From Sphaerolaimus hirsutus (lineage: Eukaryota > Nematoda > Chromadorea > Monhysterida > Sphaerolaimidae), in contig OZ038452.1 in NCBI GenBank assembly GCA_964036195.1, positions 28,221,785 through 28,285,784 of the forward strand: a stretch of 64,000 nucleotides of DNA, written 5' to 3'. Below are positions 44,405 through 55,078 of the stretch, piece by piece. The notes below the pieces were generated by a model. It saw nothing but the letters and a program-made list of their open reading frames with translations. It was not told where the DNA came from and made no database searches. Each line of letters starts with the position of its first letter. The stretch's first letter is position 1. Both the position numbers and the translations under genes were made by a program.

Positions 44405-44791
44405 TGCAACCATTGCAATTAGCAAAATTTCCAGCTTTAAAAATGATTTTCAAATCTATTTATAATGTTTTTCTTCCTTTGGAATTTCATCTGCTACAAC
44501 GGGTTCTCTGGAATTGGTGGTGTAAAGTGTTTTTTTAATTGTGGTATTATATAATTTTTTTATTGCCTAGACACAGCAATGAATAGGATAAGATTGCTAT
44601 ATTTACAGATACATGTAATAGTAAATATTTGTAAGGACTTTAAGGGGTACTGCTTGCCAAAAAATCAAAGGTCAACAAGTTCAGTCTCTATAATTTACAA
44701 ATAAACAATAATGCTTTGATGTTGAAAGCACTAACTGATATCTACATGGTCCGGCTGAAAAGTCCCCGGGCAGTGCTCGCCATTCGCGCCT

Positions 44792-44979
44792 AGTCGCCCT
44801 TGGCGCTTGGCGCACTCTTTCTATGGCGCCCTTGGCGCCTGGCGCCCACTTTCCGAATGGCGCCATGGCGGCGCCCTTTTTCTGTGGCGCCCTTGGCGCT
44901 TGGCGCCCAGTATCCGAATGGCACCATGGCGCCATTGGCGCCTGGCGCCCTTTTTTCTGGCGCTTTTCCATCACTACTG
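44792..44979. mobile_element. GCGCC hairpin nested in composite
   Basis: GGCGCTTGGCGCACTC start, CGCTTTTCCATCACTAC end. It lies immediately inside the left outer repeat. Confidence 0.75.
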
Positions 44980-44992
44980 CCCATCAATTATT

Positions 44993-47065
44993 AAGACTCG
45001 CTTTCCCTAAGAACCAAACATGCCCAAACCTGTGAAGGCACAAAATTTTTTTTGCGTTTTTTATCGTATATTTCGAATCTACATATAGAAAAACTCAAAA
45101 TTTATTTCCATACATATATTCAAAAATGTCATCTTCCTACTAAAAAATTGATCAAAGTCAAAAGTCACCATTTTTCAAGCTGTTTTTTGAAAATTCATAA
45201 CTTTTGCTTGACTTCATCTATCACTATAATATTTTGGATGTTTATAAAGATAGTTTTGGAGATTAATTGGCCCATACAAACAAACTTCATAGAACTTTTT
45301 TTCTCATTGAAAATGATGGCTGAAATTTTGAAAATGGACCCAAATTTTCAGTTTGTAATTGAGAGCTTAGCTTTTTTTACTAAAACTGTGCTCAATTGTA
45401 TAGTTTATGATAAAAAAATAAAATCTAAAAACTAGGCCTGCACTTTTTTTCCAGAACAGTTTGAAACACCCATGTCTCCATCACATGCAATCCCATTCTG
45501 AAGACTCAGATGAAGTTCTTTTTCAAAAGTTTCCATCATAAACTTAGGTTAGTTTTCCATGGTCTTTCATTTGTATGTCTCCATGTTTTATGGAACACAA
45601 TTTGGAATGTGCTGTCATACAAAAATGAACGTTTTCTGCAATTATCACATGCATAGTTGTGCAATATCCAAAAATAGTTCACTTGTACCAGTAACTAAGT
45701 GTGCTGATAGTGTCCTTTAGCTGGCCATTTGGTTATTTTTCTCAGTAAACACTTTAGGATGAAATGTGACTGATAAGAGTGACCTATAGGGGAACAAACA
45801 ATTGTTCAAATGTTGATAGCATTCTGATAGCAAGCAGAAACAAAAAATAACCAAATGGCCAGCTAAAGGACACTATCAGCACACTTAGTTACTGGTACAA
45901 GTGAACTATTTTTGGATATTGCACTACCATGCATGTGATAATTGCAAAAAGTGCATTTTTGTATGACAGCACCCTTCCAAATTGTGTTTCATAAAACATG
46001 GAGACATATAAATGAAAGACCATAGAAAAATAACCTAAGTTTATGATGGAAACCTTTTAAAAAGACTATCATCTGAGTCTTCAGAATGGGATTGCATGTG
46101 ATGGTGACACGGGTGTTTCAAACTGTTCTGGAAAAAAAGTGCAGGCCTAGTTTTTAGATTTTATTTTTTATCATAAACTATACATTTGAGCACAGTTTTA
46201 GTTAAAAAAGCTAAGCTCTCAATTACAAACTGAAAATTTGGGTCCATTTTCAAAATTTCAGCCATCATTTTCAATGAGAAAAAAAAGTTTTATGAAGTTT
46301 GTTTGTATGGGCTCATTAATCTCAAACACTATTTTTATAAAAATCCAAGATATTATATTGATAGGTAATGTCAGGCAAAAGTTATGAATTTCCAAAAAAA
46401 CAACCTGAAAAATGATGACTTTTGACTTTGATAAAATTTTTCAGTAGGAAGATGACATTTTTGGATATATGTATGGAAGGAAATTTTGACTTTCTATATA
46501 TGTAGATTCCAAATCAACAATAAATTAGGGGGTCTAAATTTTGTACATAAAAAGTGAATTTTTGTATGACAGCACCCTTCCAAATTATGTTTAATGAAAA
46601 ATGGAGATATACAAATGAAAGACCATCAAAAAATAACTCAAGTGTATGATAGAACCTTTTTGCATACCAATTAATCTAAGTCTTCTGAGTGGGATTCTCT
46701 GTGATGGTAAAATGGGTGATGGGCTGCTTCAAACTATCCTGGGTAAAAAGTGCAGGCCTAGTTTTTAGATTTTATTTTTGTATCATAAACTATGCAATTG
46801 AGCACAGTTTTTGTAAAAAAAGCTAAGCTCTCAATTACAAACTGAAAACTTGGTGCTATTTTCAAAATTTCAGCCATTATTTTTGGTGAGAAAAAAAAGT
46901 TTGATGAAGTTCATTTGTATGGGCCAATTAATCTCCAAGACTATCTTAATAAAAATCCAAAATATTATATTGATAGATAATATACAGCAAAAGTTATGAA
47001 TTTCCAAAAAATAGCCTGAAAAATGATGACTTTTGACTTTGATCAATTTTTTCAGTAGGAAGATA
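44993..47065. mobile_element. Large palindromic repeat, related to 38.7-41.4 kb
   Basis: AGACTCGC...AAGAACCAAACATGCC start, arms running to 46.51 kb with the centre near 45.79 kb (TAGCTGGCCATTTGGTTATT and its complement), then a second inverted-orientation half-unit from 46.51 to 47.06 kb. The repeated CAGTAGGAAGATGACATTTT marks unit ends. Confidence 0.75.
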
Positions 47066-47066
47066 A

Positions 47067-47550
47067 GTCTTAAGTTGTGATCATGAAACTTTGGCTAGTG
47101 TAAGCCACCAGTGTTGGCAATGTGCCAGCACTAACCAACATTAGCTATGATATCATAAGCCTAGTCCATATTGTCATTACTGTCACTACTCTCACTACCA
47201 AATTAATCATTCTGCCTCTCCTTCTCAAAATAGCCCCCCTTGGAGTCTACTCAGTGCTGTTGAACACAGGTAATGTGTCCACTACACATTAGTAATGAAA
47301 CATAGTGAAATTTTATCCACATAATTCATTTACTGCACATTACAAAACAACATTAAAATCACTGCAATACAACATGATTTCAGATGATCACCAAAAATAT
47401 CCATCACACTTCCCACGTTTCTCGCACATCACCCTGATTTGCATATTAAATTAACCTTAATAATGTGTATGAAATTGTTGAATAAATACTATCAGCACAT
47501 TGCCAACACACTGGCTTACACTAGCCAAAGTTTCATGATCACAACTTAAA
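47067..47550. mobile_element. Palindromic MITE with CTTAAGTTGTGATCATG ends
   Basis: TTAAGTTGTGATCATGAAAC and GTTTCATGATCACAACTTAA are near-perfect inverted ends, extended by TTTGGCTAGTGTAAGCC and complement. It sits within the composite after the palindrome unit. Confidence 0.82.
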
Positions 47551-47785
47551 GCAGCATTGAGCTAGAGCATCATGTGCATCAGTACAAAATGACTGAAATT
47601 GCCACCCCCACAGTTCCTGAGTGGGTGGAGCTAGAGAAGTGAAATTTTGGGTGAAAACTCAAAACACCTGATATCTTAACCTGTCAAAATTTTATGACCG
47701 TACCTTACCTCTGGCGCGAATGGCGAGCACTGCCCGGGGACTTTTCAACCGGACCATGTACATTCTACATCATGTTCAAAAATTA

Positions 47786-48052
47786 CCGTATTTCCTCGAA
47801 TTACCCCCCGGGGGGGTTATTTTTTCAGAGTGAAAATTTTGAGAGAAAAACGTGAAAAATGCAACAATAACCACCATCTATAAGCTTTTACAGCCTTATA
47901 CAAGGATGTAGATGGTATAAACGATGTTCTAACATACAGTAAGTGTTTTGAAGGTCTGTTTACTGTTATGCATTTCCCAGACCACAAATTCATAGTGCCC
48001 ATTTTGAGGGGGGGTATTTCGAGGGGGGGGGGGTATTTCGAGGAAATATGAT
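47786..48052. mobile_element. TA-flanked CCGTATT MITE
   Basis: CCGTATTTCCTCGAATTACC start; right end TTTCGAGGAAATATG is mutated. Interior TATAAACGATGTTCTAACAT is shared with 59.9 kb. Confidence 0.7.
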
Positions 48053-48311
48053 ATCCAAAAAGCTCCTGTACCTAGTTCTTGATATATGATTTTTACTGTA
48101 TTTTACATCAAGATGTCATCATTTGTTGGCAAATACAGAGAAAAATGATGTTTGACAAATTGTGAAACCTTGACATAAAATTTGTATCTACTGGATACTA
48201 CTGGAGAGCTACTGGTGCTTTTTGGATAATTTTTGAAAATATAAAGTTGTATATCAGTTAGTGATTTCAACGTGTCGATTAAGGGATTGACACCTATTTA
48301 TTAGCATTCTG

Positions 48312-48525
48312 GGGGCAGTCCCAAGCCCTGTAAAGTGTCAAATGTAAAGTCAAATGCAAAGTAAAGTGTCAATCAAAACAAAAAAAAAGAAAAGATTTTA
48401 TTACTGAACATTGCATGGCAATTGACAGTTTACTTTGCATTTGACTTTACAGTTGACACTTTACATTGCATTTGACTTTTCATTTGACACTTTACTTTAC
48501 ACTTTACAGGGCTTGGGATTGCCAC
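48312..48525. mobile_element. Palindromic MITE P2, CTG-flanked
   Basis: GGGGCAGTCCCAAGCCCTG and CAGGGCTTGGGATTGCCAC ends, CTG on both sides (48309-48311, 48526-48528). It is nearly the same sequence as 11085-11306, which is CAG-flanked, so the trinucleotide is target sequence. Confidence 0.88.
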
Positions 48526-48529
48526 CTGG

Positions 48530-49330
48530 TGTATTTGTATTTTTACTTTTTTGGCAAGCTGTAAATTCCCGTTATGTAAATAACAACATGGTTTAATAAA
48601 AATGTTGCTATTGGTGATGAGTGAGGAACAGACACTTTGTTTGGTGTCAAGTGTCAAAAGCACCATAGGACTTTTTCTCTGGTGCTAGCACCAAACGCAT
48701 GTGTCATGGCACTTCCACATCACTAGTTGCCATTTTTTACTTTTATCATCTAAATGTTGCCATTACAGAGGTTTATCTGGTCCAGGTGGATGTAGATTAA
48801 ATATATGTGCTATAATATTTATATAAAAATTAATTTTGAATATTTATATAAAATTAATTTTGAATATTTATATTAAATAGTTTTTATATCTATAGTAAAT
48901 AAGTTTTTTTTAAATGCTAACTTGAATTACTATCAGATTTGCTGCTTCACATACTTACAATGCAAATTGCACAAGTGTACAAGTGACAAGGTAAGTAGCT
49001 AAGTGGCAGCAAGGCAAGTAAAGATACAAGTGACATGACAAGGGCACAGGTGAATCTCTAAATATGAATATATTGGGACGTATCACTTTACTTGTCACTT
49101 GAGAATGCACTTTGGATGATCACCTTTCTTACCAGTTACCATGGCCCACTTGAGCACTAGCATTATTGGCCCTATGCCTAGATTCATTCTGAATGAAGGA
49201 CCTGAATTTTTTTACAATTTTTGGCTGATTAGTACTTGGTATTTTTGCAAAAATTTTATTCTGCAGTGACAGTTCTGCATCACGCATGTTGTGTGACAAA
49301 AAGTACCAACAGTAAATTACATGTAGCTTT
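48530..49330. other. AT-rich stretch, degenerate repeats only
   Basis: Contains a decayed GGTGCTAGCACC remnant of the GCGCC type near 48.65-48.73 kb and a TATTTATATAAAATTAATTTTGAA duplication near 48.83 kb. No exon supported. Confidence 0.35.
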
Positions 49331-49545
49331 GTTATACTCGGATGACATTACGCCATACATTTTTCCGGAGGAAACACTCCATCATGACGTGATCACTTTC
49401 GTCGCCATCATCATCTCTCGCCATCACGTCGGCTTGATGGTCATCACTTCGTCGTCATCACGTCTTCCATAAGTTCTCGGCTGGCCTTCTGCCAGCCGAA
49501 GACATAACTCCTATCTGTTTGTAGAGTATCGTGTCTGCCGAGTAT
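49331..49545. mobile_element. TATACTCGG-terminus element
   Basis: TTATACTCGGATGACATTAC at the left and GTGTCTGCCGAGTATAT at the right; CATCACGTCGTC-like interior repeats. Confidence 0.5.
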
Positions 49546-50056
49546 ATCTTCGTAGTCCACTTCAAAAAACTTGCTAGTTTCATCAGTAGTTGACAAGATT
49601 TAAGGGTAGAACACCAAGTGCCAATTCTGCAAGATACAAATGACTAGCAAATGGTAACTGGTAAGTCAAGTGAAAAGTCAAGTGAATATAAGTTTCTAAA
49701 TAACAATTGTGTCTCTTACATGTACTTTACTAACCACATGCCAATTATCATGCCATGTACTTGTCCATTAGAAGACTTGGTACTTGTCCATTTGAAGACT
49801 TGGCACCTGTCCATGATTTTTCTAGAGTTTATATGCTATCTGCTATATGTTTACTTTTTCCTGCACCCCTTCCTTGATGATACTTTTTTCACTATTTCAA
49901 ATGTGAATTTACACACTGAGCTGCTTTACAATGAATAACTGCATTAAAATAGCAACTTAAAAATTATACTCAAAGCATCAATATGTTGTACATTTTTCTT
50001 CATTTTAACCCCGATAATCGATGATTATCGTACATTTTTGCACGTTTTGTTTTAGC

Positions 50057-50083
50057 ATTTATTTTTATTTATGAATTTATTCA
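50057..50083 (-). terminator. Poly(A) signals of the DB-FN3 gene
   Basis: On the minus strand several AATAAA hexamers occur about 100 nt after the stop codon at 50178-50180. Confidence 0.45.
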
Positions 50084-50177
50084 TCTGCTGCTCCCAACCA
50101 GGGTTTGGCGATTTTTTTGCCTTTGGACTCCCCAACAAAAACTTCGGCACCCCTAAAACAAAACATAACCCACTAGG

Positions 50178-50312
50178 TCACTCTTTAATAATCACGCTGG
50201 CATTATTACTGGGCATGCTCATTCCATGTTCGTTTGACGCCAAAATATTGACGTCATATTGTTTCTGCTTTTCGAGACCGACCATCACGTAGCGTTTTTC
50301 ATCCGTAGTTAT
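50178..50312 (-). CDS. DB-FN3 gene exon 6 (FN3 strands D-G, stop)
   Basis: CCCCTACCCCAG acceptor next to a minisatellite; phase 0. Reads ITTDEKRYVMVGLEKQKQYD, then NILASNEHGMSMPSNN and ends IIKE-TGA. The YDVNILASNEHG pattern is diagnostic of FN3. Confidence 0.85.
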   Translation of the reverse strand: MTTDEKRYVMVGLEKQKQYDVNILASNEHGMSMPSNNASVIIKE

Positions 50313-53300
50313 CTGGGGTAGGGGAAAAATGAGAGACCTTGTGTCGGTGGTCATCTCTAAATAGATGAGCAGAGGGTAGAAATAGATGAGCAGCGGGTAG
50401 AAATAGATGAGCAGAGGGTAGAAATAGATGAGCAGCGGGTAGAAATAGATGAGCAGAGGGTAGAAATATATGAGCAGCGGGTAGAAATAGATGAGCAGAG
50501 GGTAGAAATAGATGAGCAGCGGGTAGAAATAGATGAGCAGAGGGTAGAAATAGATGAGTAGCGGGTCTAGATGGACAGTGGGGTTTAGATGACACTACTA
50601 GACTTACGCCAGAGAAAGTGTCTGTTTGGGTTTGGACGATATGACTTTTTGATATCGATATGGACGCTCGATATCGATATTGAATAGGAAGAAATGGTCG
50701 ATGTCCGATATTCGATATGAAAAATATGGCCCTGTGGCATTACGCATGTAAACCCATCACGTGTAGACCCGGCATGCATTGAATTATATCCGACATGCTG
50801 AGAAAAGACAACAAAACACATGACCTAGTGATTTTGAAGGTGAAAATCTAAAAAAGTATGAAAATTGCCGATTTTGTGTGAAAAGTAAGGTAAAATTGCT
50901 CAAAAGCACTCCAGATAGCTGGATAGTTAGGCTATTTGCGGCGGGGGTGTACAGGGGAAAGTAGCAACAAAAAAATAGATAGATAGCTGGCCCGTTTGGG
51001 GTAGATTTAGCCGCCCCCCTTTCTTACCCCTGCTTGTATGTGTCCATAATGGGTCTACAAGCGCAAGGACGTAGCCAGGGGGGGGCGGAGGGGCGGCCGC
51101 CCCCCCCTTTCCCGGGTCAGACAAGAAAATATTCCCGAAATGCCACTTCCGTAAATACGATTTTGTGGGCAGTTCGGAAAAATGTTGCGCACAAGCGCCC
51201 ATTTCGGAGCCGCGCAGTATATTTTTGTCATATTTACCTGTGGTTGATGACCAAAAAAGCACTCAAAATGTGCTCCCGTCGCTGTATATGTATGTAAAAC
51301 AAATACATGTACAGGGTACAGCGCTATTTTGCGCCATTGCCAACGCCAATGCCGCCATGGCATCGCGTCTACGAATGGCGCTGGCGCCAAGGCACCATTC
51401 CTTTACCACAGGGGTCAAATTTTAGGGGGGGACCGCCCTCCCACGCTCGCCGAGCTCCGTATACAATCCACCCCCGCTCAAAAATCCTGTCTACGTCCCT
51501 GTACATGCGTGATGGGTTTACATGCGTAATAGGCTTGACTCCTCATTTTTTAATTGTCCACTTGCAAAAGTGGCACCTACAGTGATAATTTTCCACAAAT
51601 AAAAAGCCCAAATTTTTACGTGGTGTTTCATATGCAATTGAGCAAGTGGCCAGAAAACGAAATTAAAAATAGTTCACCGACCGTACACCTTACAGTGAAA
51701 TCAAAATTACGCAGTTTTTCACGTGACTTTATTAATCAAAATACGGTAATATTCCCTGTAAAGCACGCGGTCCGATCAGTGTACAAATAACAAAAAACTC
51801 ACATTTTGATCCAATACGCCATTTTTGAACACACGCACAATGTAATGCTTCACCTGCGCGTAGAATCAAATGGAGACGCAACACAAGGAAACCATTATTA
51901 ACAACCGAAGACGTCAACAAAAAAATTTGAACATAGAATTTCCGTTTTATTTTTTTTGTTTTTAAAGATTGTTTTAGGATATTTTTTTTAGATGTAAAAA
52001 CTCAGCACTCACAACCCATCCAAAAAAATAGACACTAAAAATAAAAACACGTTCACAACCCCACTTAAACCCCCCAAATAAAATTAGGATACGCACCTCT
52101 GTATCCTGTTTTGGAGCCGCCCACGCAATGGTCATATCCTGATCAGCCAGCGAAAGTATATGCAAACTTCTGGGGGGTCCGGGTAAGTTCAATCTGCCCT
52201 CCAAACCGCACTTTAGGAGGGAATCCATATATTCCACGCAAGTGAGATGCTCCCTATCATCCATATTATAGGGGCCGTAACAAAATGCCATGCAGTGTTC
52301 GGGGATGCCCGCTTCAACGCAGCAAGGTCTGTGGTTTTGCGTTATATTGTTAGGGTGAAAATGTCAACTGTCAAATGTCAACTGTGGATAAGTCAATTGG
52401 CAAATGTGCGAAACTGGCTGAAAGTGTCCAAATTTTTAAGTGTTTTTCAACTATGAAGTTTTTACTTTACCCTAATAGTTTTCGAATTTTAATACTAGAA
52501 TAGTTATATATTTTTGAGTTCTTTCCAGGAGTAATTTCCATAAGTTCTATAATTTTACGAGGGGGGTGAAATTTTACGTTTATGATTCAGGTAGGATATG
52601 GTAATTTTCAGTGTGAAAAGTATTCAGTCAACCAAACAATTAAAAACTAAAAAAGAAACATCAAATATTCTCCACCTGTGATCCCTGCCATCAATTGCGC
52701 AGTTAATCCAATTAGAAACGTGTCCCAAACATTTGGGGCCCCTTTCGATGAGAATTTCCGCCGTAATATTATAAGCGCACAGACTTTTGCAGTGGTCAGA
52801 AATTTCGTGATCATCACAGCATTTGTGCAAATCTGCCGCCGCCGCGTTCGCAGACTCTGCGAGAAAAAGACGATTTTTTATCATGAGCCAGATTCACAAA
52901 CTAGTTGACAAGGAAACCAAATGTCAACTGGTTCCCATCCCAATTCAAAGCTGGCTCACGAACCGACAAACGACGATCAAATGCAAAAGTTGACGCAAAT
53001 CAAATCAAAGCTACTGACCAGAGTTGTTAAAAATACTGAACTTTTTTCAAAGTAAATGTAAATGTAAAGTATTTATTTTTTACTCAACCCTGAGTACAGA
53101 AAACATAAAGTATTTTTAAAATACTTTTACGCTGCGTAAAACGTGAGTATACGTAAATACCAATATTTTTACTCAGGGAAAACGTAAAAGCTAGTATTTT
53201 TCAATTTTGTACTCGGAAAAACATAAAGGTGAGTAGAGCAAACGTGGAAGTCATCGCTTTCCCTACCCGTCGCAACTTTGATCATTGCTGCTGTGATTTT

Positions 53301-53936
53301 CACAGCTACTTCAATTTGTTTTGAATAGTTTTCGCTTGTTTTGCATCCCATTATTTTTTTGGAATTATGTTTCCTGTACGCGCATACTTTCAAAAAGTAC
53401 GGGAGTAAGTGAGTACCGGTATTTTTTTTGGGAGGAAACGTAAACGTATTTAGATATGTAGCTAATTGCTCCTCCCGAGGGAAAGATAGCAAAAAATTTG
53501 TTATTTTTGGGGGTAAGGGGGGGGGCTTGCTGGGTACAAAATATATAGGCTTTTTCAAGGTATAGAACAAAGAAAATGGGAAAAAATCACATAAATAATA
53601 ATAATGTGAATGTCACAAGCACAAATTGGGACCTTGTGCCACCTATGATTGAAGCAGCTCACCTTGCCCAGTTACAATATTCATGATAAGAAACAATATG
53701 CACAGTGACAATACTCACCCTTATTGGAGCCCTCGCGACTGGGCCTACGGCCTTCGCCACCTGCAATCAGGTACTAATAAAAGGCAATCGCTTTTGCTGG
53801 ATGGCAAATTGTGGCAATTTTTTGTATTATTCACCTATAAACATTTTTCAGTTTAAAAGGAATATTGAGGCATCTAACCTTGCACAGCCACAATACTCAT
53901 GATGAGAAAAAGTGGAACTATAGTTTTGTAGTCCAT
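50178..53936 (-). CDS. Secreted protein with 12-Cys DB-like module and FN3 domain (6 exons, complete)
   Basis: Exons 53936-53879, 53760-53719, 52856-52676, 52328-52097, 51853-51803 and 50312-50178 join with consistent phases into 232 codons. Order: signal peptide (about 1-20), a short basic linker, a cysteine module (about 45-140) with two six-Cys halves of CC-x(8-9)-C-x3-C-x(n)-C-x(8-9)-C spacing, and one FN3 domain (about 142-230) ending right before the stop. The 12-cysteine pattern matches the DB module known from nematode and arthropod Ig/FN3 proteins. The FN3 core Trp (IAWAAP), strand C (HYIVRVF), the Leu of GLEKQKQYDV and the NEHGMSMPS tail are all present. No transmembrane segment, so probably an extracellular adhesion or ligand-type protein. 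Function unknown. It is convergent with the membrane protein gene ending at 44342. Confidence 0.85.
50343..50575. repeat. 21-bp minisatellite
   Basis: About ten tandem copies of AAATAGATGAGCAGAGGGTAG alternate AGAGGG and AGCGGG, giving a 42-bp higher-order period. It lies inside intron 5 of the DB-FN3 gene, 30 bp before exon 6. Confidence 0.92.
51064..51501. mobile_element. hAT-like element in intron 5 of DB-FN3 gene
   Basis: CAAGGACGTAGCCAGG and CTGTCTACGTCCCTG ends, flanked by TACAAGCG and TACATGCG (7 of 8). Same family as 6270-6693, with GGCGCC core and G/C tracts. Confidence 0.8.
51803..51853 (-). CDS. DB-FN3 gene exon 5 (FN3 strand C), 51 bp
   Basis: CTACGCGCAG acceptor and AAT|GTGAGT donor, phase 0 on both sides, 17 codons: VKHYIVRVFKNGVLDQN. 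It supplies exactly the missing FN3 strand between exons 4 and 6. Confidence 0.85.
52097..52328 (-). CDS. DB-FN3 gene exon 4 (second Cys half, FN3 strands A-B)
   Basis: AAAACCACAG acceptor, GAG|GTGCGT donor; phase 2 in, phase 0 out. PCCVEAGIPEHCMAFC opens the second six-Cys half; LPGPPRSLHILSLADQ and MTIAWAAP begin the FN3 domain. Confidence 0.88.
52676..52856 (-). CDS. DB-FN3 gene exon 3 (first Cys half)
   Basis: TTTTTCTCGCAG acceptor, CACAG|GTGGAG donor; phase 1 in, phase 2 out. Reads an Ala-rich linker then HKCCDDHEISDHCKSLCAYN, later KCLGHVSNWINCAIDG: six cysteines. Confidence 0.87.
53019..53455. mobile_element. hAT-like MITE in intron 2 of DB-FN3 gene
   Basis: CAGAGTTGTTAAAAATACTG start, GTAAATGTAAATG repeats, CAAAAAGTACGGGAGTAAG as in 36.48 kb; the right end is not clear. 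Confidence 0.6.
53600..53700 (-). pseudogene. Decayed duplicate of signal-peptide exon end, beside hAT remnant
   Basis: On the minus strand TTTCTTATCATGAATATTGT...GGGCAAG|GTGAG (53657-53700) closely parallels the end of exon 1 (TTTCTCATCATGAGTATTGT...GTGCAAG|GTTAG). It directly adjoins a GTCACAAGC...CACCTATG hAT remnant (53600-53649). It may be a relic exon duplication. Confidence 0.45.
53719..53760 (-). CDS. DB-FN3 gene exon 2 (42 bp linker)
   Basis: CTGATTGCAG acceptor and AAGG|GTGAGT donor; phase 1 in and out. Reads GEGRRPSREGSNK, a short basic linker after the signal peptide. Confidence 0.75.
53879..53936 (-). CDS. DB-FN3 gene exon 1 (start codon, signal peptide)
   Basis: ATG at 53934-53936, MDYKTIVPLFLIMSIVAVQ, a good signal peptide with a hydrophobic core, then CAAG|GTTAGA donor in phase 1. 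An upstream in-frame ATG would give a hydrophilic 57-residue extension without a signal sequence, so the inner start is chosen. Confidence 0.78.
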
Positions 53937-54293
53937 TTTGATGAATCGCTTCTCAAGGGAATGACAGTGATGAGATTCTCCATTGCTTTTGAGTTCACAG
54001 ACCTGTCTTTTGTTCAGAAACACATGTTGCCCCAGTGAACAAAGATACACATTTTGCATGACTTTATTGCACCCTGGACAGATTTCCTTTGTGCTTTCAT
54101 TCAAATTTCAGTCTGAATGAGTCGTTAAATGGTTAACATTTTTAAAAGATGCATTATCTATCTTAGCCCCACTTTTATTATTTTTATTATTAGTCATTAT
54201 TTCATTCACACTTGCATTTCGAATGTTTGAGTACCATTTCAGCTGCATTTACAAAGGCAGTTTGCACCAGCTGGGAGGGGGGGGGGGGGGTAC

Positions 54294-54748
54294 CAGAGTT
54301 GCGAAAGCGTATTCACACTTACCCGAAATACCCGGGTAAATGGGTATTTATACTTATGCTTACGCTTATGCTTTCATAAAATACCGGTACGTTTTATTAC
54401 GCTTTCCTGGCTGAAATACCCGGGTACTAAAAGCGTAAAAAAGCTTGTCACATGGTCCGGTTTTACACTTTTGAAAAAGTGTAAAACCACGAAAAAAGAA
54501 AATGAACAAAACTGCGTACCAAAATAGAATGACTGTGTGTGTGCATTGTGCAGTAATGCAAAGGAAATAGCGACACACATGTGCAAATTGTGTTGCTGGG
54601 AGAATGATTTTGGAAGAATTGACTGAGAAAAACAGTCTTGAAGTTTTTTACGCTTACGCTTTTTTTACACTTTCCTAGATATTTTAAAAATACCTTACGC
54701 TTTCTGTATCCATACTCAAAATTTGGAAAGTGTATTTACGCTTACAGT
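54294..54748. mobile_element. hAT-like ACCCGGGTA element, partial
   Basis: CAGAGTTGCGAAAGCGTATT start as at the right end of 60299-61085 (inverted); shares its interior ACATGGTCCGGTTTTACACT and CGCTTACGCTTTTTTTACAC. The far end is lost. Confidence 0.7.
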
Positions 54749-55078
54749 TGGCGAAGCTGGTTGTTGGTTGCTGGTTCATTGGCTGCTCGGGTGCTGGCTG
54801 ATGCCTTGTGGGGCTCAGCTATCAACTATGAATGACAATTAAACAATGAAATGGGAAAGAGGATCACACACATATCACTAGATGAACTTTTTGTTAATTC
54901 AATGTTGTATGCCTAGGATCACTTTTATCACTGGAAGTCACTGCTAACTCCTCGGGGGGTGCAGGAAGTATTTGGCCTCAAATACCTAAACTACATTAAT
55001 CACAAATCACCTGTTTTGATCCTAAATTCCTTGACTGGTCTCCTGTTGCTCCTCTCCACATCACTGCTCCTACATACC

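Larger units (their letters stand above)
44745..47758. mobile_element. Composite nested foldback element
   Basis: Outer inverted repeats CATGGTCCGGCTGAAAAGTC and GACTTTTCAACCGGACCATG continue through CCCGGGCAGTGCTCGCCATTC and its complement, with TA outside. Inside are a GCGCC hairpin (44792-44979), a large palindrome with an extra half-unit (44993-47065) and a short palindromic MITE (47067-47550). Confidence 0.8.

Noticed and set aside
50058-50177. Extension of the DB-FN3 gene through a 29-bp GTGACC...TTTTAG intron into 24 more codons
   Set aside because: Phase agrees, but 29 bp is very short for an intron and the plain stop at 50178-50180 followed by AATAAA is simpler.
50343-50575. CRISPR-like array
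   Set aside because: Repeats are contiguous without spacers and the genome is eukaryotic; it is a minisatellite.
50299-50595. ORF of tandem HLFLPSAHLFLPAA units
   Set aside because: Translation of the 21-bp minisatellite; no start context or exon support.
53937-54104. Longer N-terminus for the DB-FN3 gene from an upstream ATG
   Set aside because: It would bury the signal peptide behind 57 hydrophilic residues; the inner ATG gives a normal secreted protein.
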